DNA from: Hemileia vastatrix
Lineage: Eukaryota; Basidiomycota; Pucciniomycetes; Pucciniales; Zaghouaniaceae
Assembly (NCBI GenBank): GCA_030280995.1
Contig: JASXTE010000008.1
Location: 23,309,193-23,373,192 of the forward strand
Direction: 5' to 3'
Length of the DNA: 64,000 nt
The notes below the pieces were generated by a model, which was not told the DNA's origin, did not search any database, and was given only the letters and a program-made list of their open reading frames with translations. This document shows, piece after piece, positions 62,270-64,000 of the stretch (within the stretch, counting starts at the first letter, position 1; each line of letters begins with the position of its first letter). Position numbers and translations under genes: made by a program.

Positions 62270-62555
62270 CAACCAGATCAGAAAATATTGAGACAAATGA
62301 AAAGTTTTGAAAACTTATTGACAGCCCAAAAGTTGAGCTGCAGTATTTTTTATGAGAGTTTAGTTCATTTTGCAACAGTCCGTTGGACTTCTCTTTCAAC
62401 TCAGATGATGAAGAGGAATGAAACAACAGAAAAATCAACCCACTAGCCACAAAATGAATTGAAAATGTCAAATAAAATGCTGCAGCTCAACTTTTGGGCT
62501 GTCAATAAATTTTCAAGAATTTTTATTTTTGTCTCAATGTTTTCTAACCTGGCTG
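62270..62555. mobile_element. TA-flanked miniature element, family P1, copy C (286 bp)
   Basis: Ends CAACCAGATCAGAAAATAT and, inverted, CAGCCAGGTTAGAAAACAT, with TA at 62268-62269 and 62556-62557. It is the uninterrupted form of the family. Confidence 0.8.
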
Positions 62556-62557
62556 TA

Positions 62558-63226
62558 GTCTCAGACCTGATTCTCAATTTCATTTTCTAACTTTCCAATA
62601 TCCCAGTTTCATCTGACATCATTCCTTGTGTATCCTGATGGCTATAAGATTGGAAGCCTTGCTGTTTTGTTCTTCATTCTTGTTAACTTTCCAATCTCAA
62701 TTTATCTATTTCAACATCTCTTTTTCTCTTTAGGGTTTTTATATTCTTTCAGTACTAAGTCAACCAGTACTTGGGTCCTTCAGTCCCTTAGTTTTACTTA
62801 TCTTATCTTCCTCTAGCCTTTCAGGTTATGAGCCCAGTGCTCCAAGATCTGATTACTTCTCCTGCACTTGCTGAATTCTCAAGCTCACTTCCCACTAGAT
62901 GTGAGACCACTACACAACCAAAACCTCTTACTCCTATCTTTACTATGCACCATGTTGATAAACCAAATTACTCTGAAATTAAAGGAGTTAGAAAGCTTAC
63001 TGAAAAAAATTCATTATATTAGTCACGTGTTAATTTTCTATTAAAATTGTTTCTTTACCTAATTTATTTACTATATGTTGGAATAACTCACTATAAAAAA
63101 GGCAGTGTTCAATTTATCTTAGACATCTTGTTTCTTTCTCTTTAAATCTCTACCTTTCCTTTGGACAGTTGACTAATTATTGTTAACTTACTTCTTCTCT
63201 TATTTATTTATCTAACAGTTTTGGCA
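62558..63226. other. Unassigned sequence, perhaps the 5' part of the LTR that ends at 63477
   Basis: No gene with recognisable motifs; a 64-residue frame at 62828-63022 has no clear identity. A TATAAAAAAGG box near 63092 resembles the TATA of the LTR at 4954-5588. Confidence 0.35.
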
Positions 63227-63477
63227 GCATATCTATTAATTTTTTTTGTATAAAGTCTTTGAATAGTATCTGAATTTATTAAATATATTTTTCTACCAAC
63301 TATAAAGATTTTAAGCCATATATAATTAGTGAGATTAGAATTACTGATACCCTTATTTTGAGTTATTTTAATACTTATTGGATTTGTACTACAGTGTTCA
63401 TATAGGACCATTAAAATCTTCTAGACAACTGACCATTCAGGCTAGTTCACATCTTTGTACTTGACCTCAGCCTGAAA
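63227..63477 (+). repeat. 3'-terminal part of a chromovirus-type 5' LTR
   Basis: Homologous to the end of the LTR at 4954-5588 (TTTTTCTACCAACTA, GACCATTAAAATCTTCTAGA, CTTGACCTCAGCCTGA). The LTR start could not be placed. Confidence 0.6.
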
Positions 63478-64000
63478 ATTGGGGACCTTTCCTCAAGAAT
63501 TCTGTTGGTTATCTTCCAGTAAGTAAAAACTCAAAAAAAAGAGGCTACAAGTAAATAAAATCCCTATAGAAAAATTTTGATAATTAAAACAGGTTGGGGT
63601 CACTCATATAGTGATTTCATAAAAAGAAGCCCTGTTATATAATAAAATTGTGATATTGAATAAACAATTTTACCACTAATTTAACATATAATTGTTATTA
63701 GTGGGTCTGTCAATAAACCAATTAAATTTGTGATCTTTGCAGATATTAAACCAATTAAACTGATTAATTGTTTTCTTTTAACAGGACTCTTAATCCCTTT
63801 TTATTGGTTTGTAAAATTCATTTAATATTTGGAAAGAATCTTACTGACAGATTTTCTTTTTTGAATATAAAAACATGGCTACATATTGTAGACCAGTTAA
63901 ATCAAGTGACCACATCAAAGCATATTTGACATTTGGCACTTATAAATTCACTTCATACCTACAAGTAAGAAATAAAATTGTCTTCAGTGGTATTGATAAA
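63478..64000 (+). mobile_element. Start of the interior of a chromovirus-type element (cut by the window edge)
   Basis: It begins ATTGGGGACCTTTCC, the post-LTR segment shared with the other two chromovirus-type elements, then AT-rich leader sequence with no ORF before the window ends. Confidence 0.55.

Noticed and set aside
62828..63022. 64-residue ORF before the right-hand LTR end
   Set aside because: Short, no homologue recognised, and surrounded by probable LTR sequence; could not be supported as a gene.

Overview
This window looks like a transposon-packed, AT-rich stretch of a fungal nuclear genome, most likely a basidiomycete, and a rust-like lineage is my best guess. The reasons are one host gene of the fungal Sfp1 zinc-finger type with short GT-AG introns, a Ty3/gypsy Gag-Pol of the kind common in basidiomycetes, Ty1/copia elements that prime like Drosophila copia and Ty5, chromoviruses, Tad-like LINEs and many small inverted-repeat elements. 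I see no prokaryotic features, no rRNA or tRNA gene and no CRISPR array.

Layout. 1-4958: left part of a minus-strand Ty3/gypsy element (pol cut by the window edge, gag, leader, 5' LTR). 4954-5588: LTR of a third chromovirus family. 5958-14687: decayed chromovirus with 1177-bp LTRs, inserted in a pyrimidine-rich dispersed repeat that runs on to 15916. 16089-16202: short solo copia LTR. 16591-21521 and 23371-28691: two intact copia elements with identical 176-bp LTRs and perfect 5-bp target duplications. 29302-31103: the only clear host gene, a three-exon Sfp1-like C2H2 transcription factor. 31104-39118: small inverted-repeat elements, a broken PIF/Harbinger transposase and an 870-bp near-palindrome. 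39119-48305: intact young chromovirus (1144-bp LTRs, duplication AGTTC) sitting inside a CACTA-like miniature element. 48411-50868: second copy of the dispersed repeat, with a 1.33-kb LTR-like insert. 52235-58011: long Tad-like LINE with a 13-bp duplication. 58025-62555: nested miniature elements and a 5'-truncated LINE. 62556-64000: a chromovirus-type LTR end and the start of its interior.

The main biological signals are in the retroelements. The two chromoviruses share an unusual layout. A small spliced coiled-coil ORF1 lies upstream of Gag-Pol, overlaps it in another frame, and ends in a stop that overlaps an AUG of the Gag-Pol frame (AUGGUAA). The intron (donor GTAAGT, branch CTAAC/CTAAT, acceptor CAG) occurs at the same place in both diverged copies. 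In the intact copy, retaining it opens a 2055-residue Gag-Pol frame and removing it gives ORF1, so splicing could act as an expression switch. The two copia families share a different device: their LTRs carry a tandem duplication that looks like an intron whose acceptor AG is completed by the first base of the primer-binding site.

The DNA transposons form TA-flanked pogo/mariner-like families and CACTA-like families whose ends carry perfect 18-20 bp palindromes centred on GCTAGC. Several insertions are nested, so relative ages can be read directly. All boundaries, splice sites and family calls were made by eye from the sequence; no alignment or database search was run.
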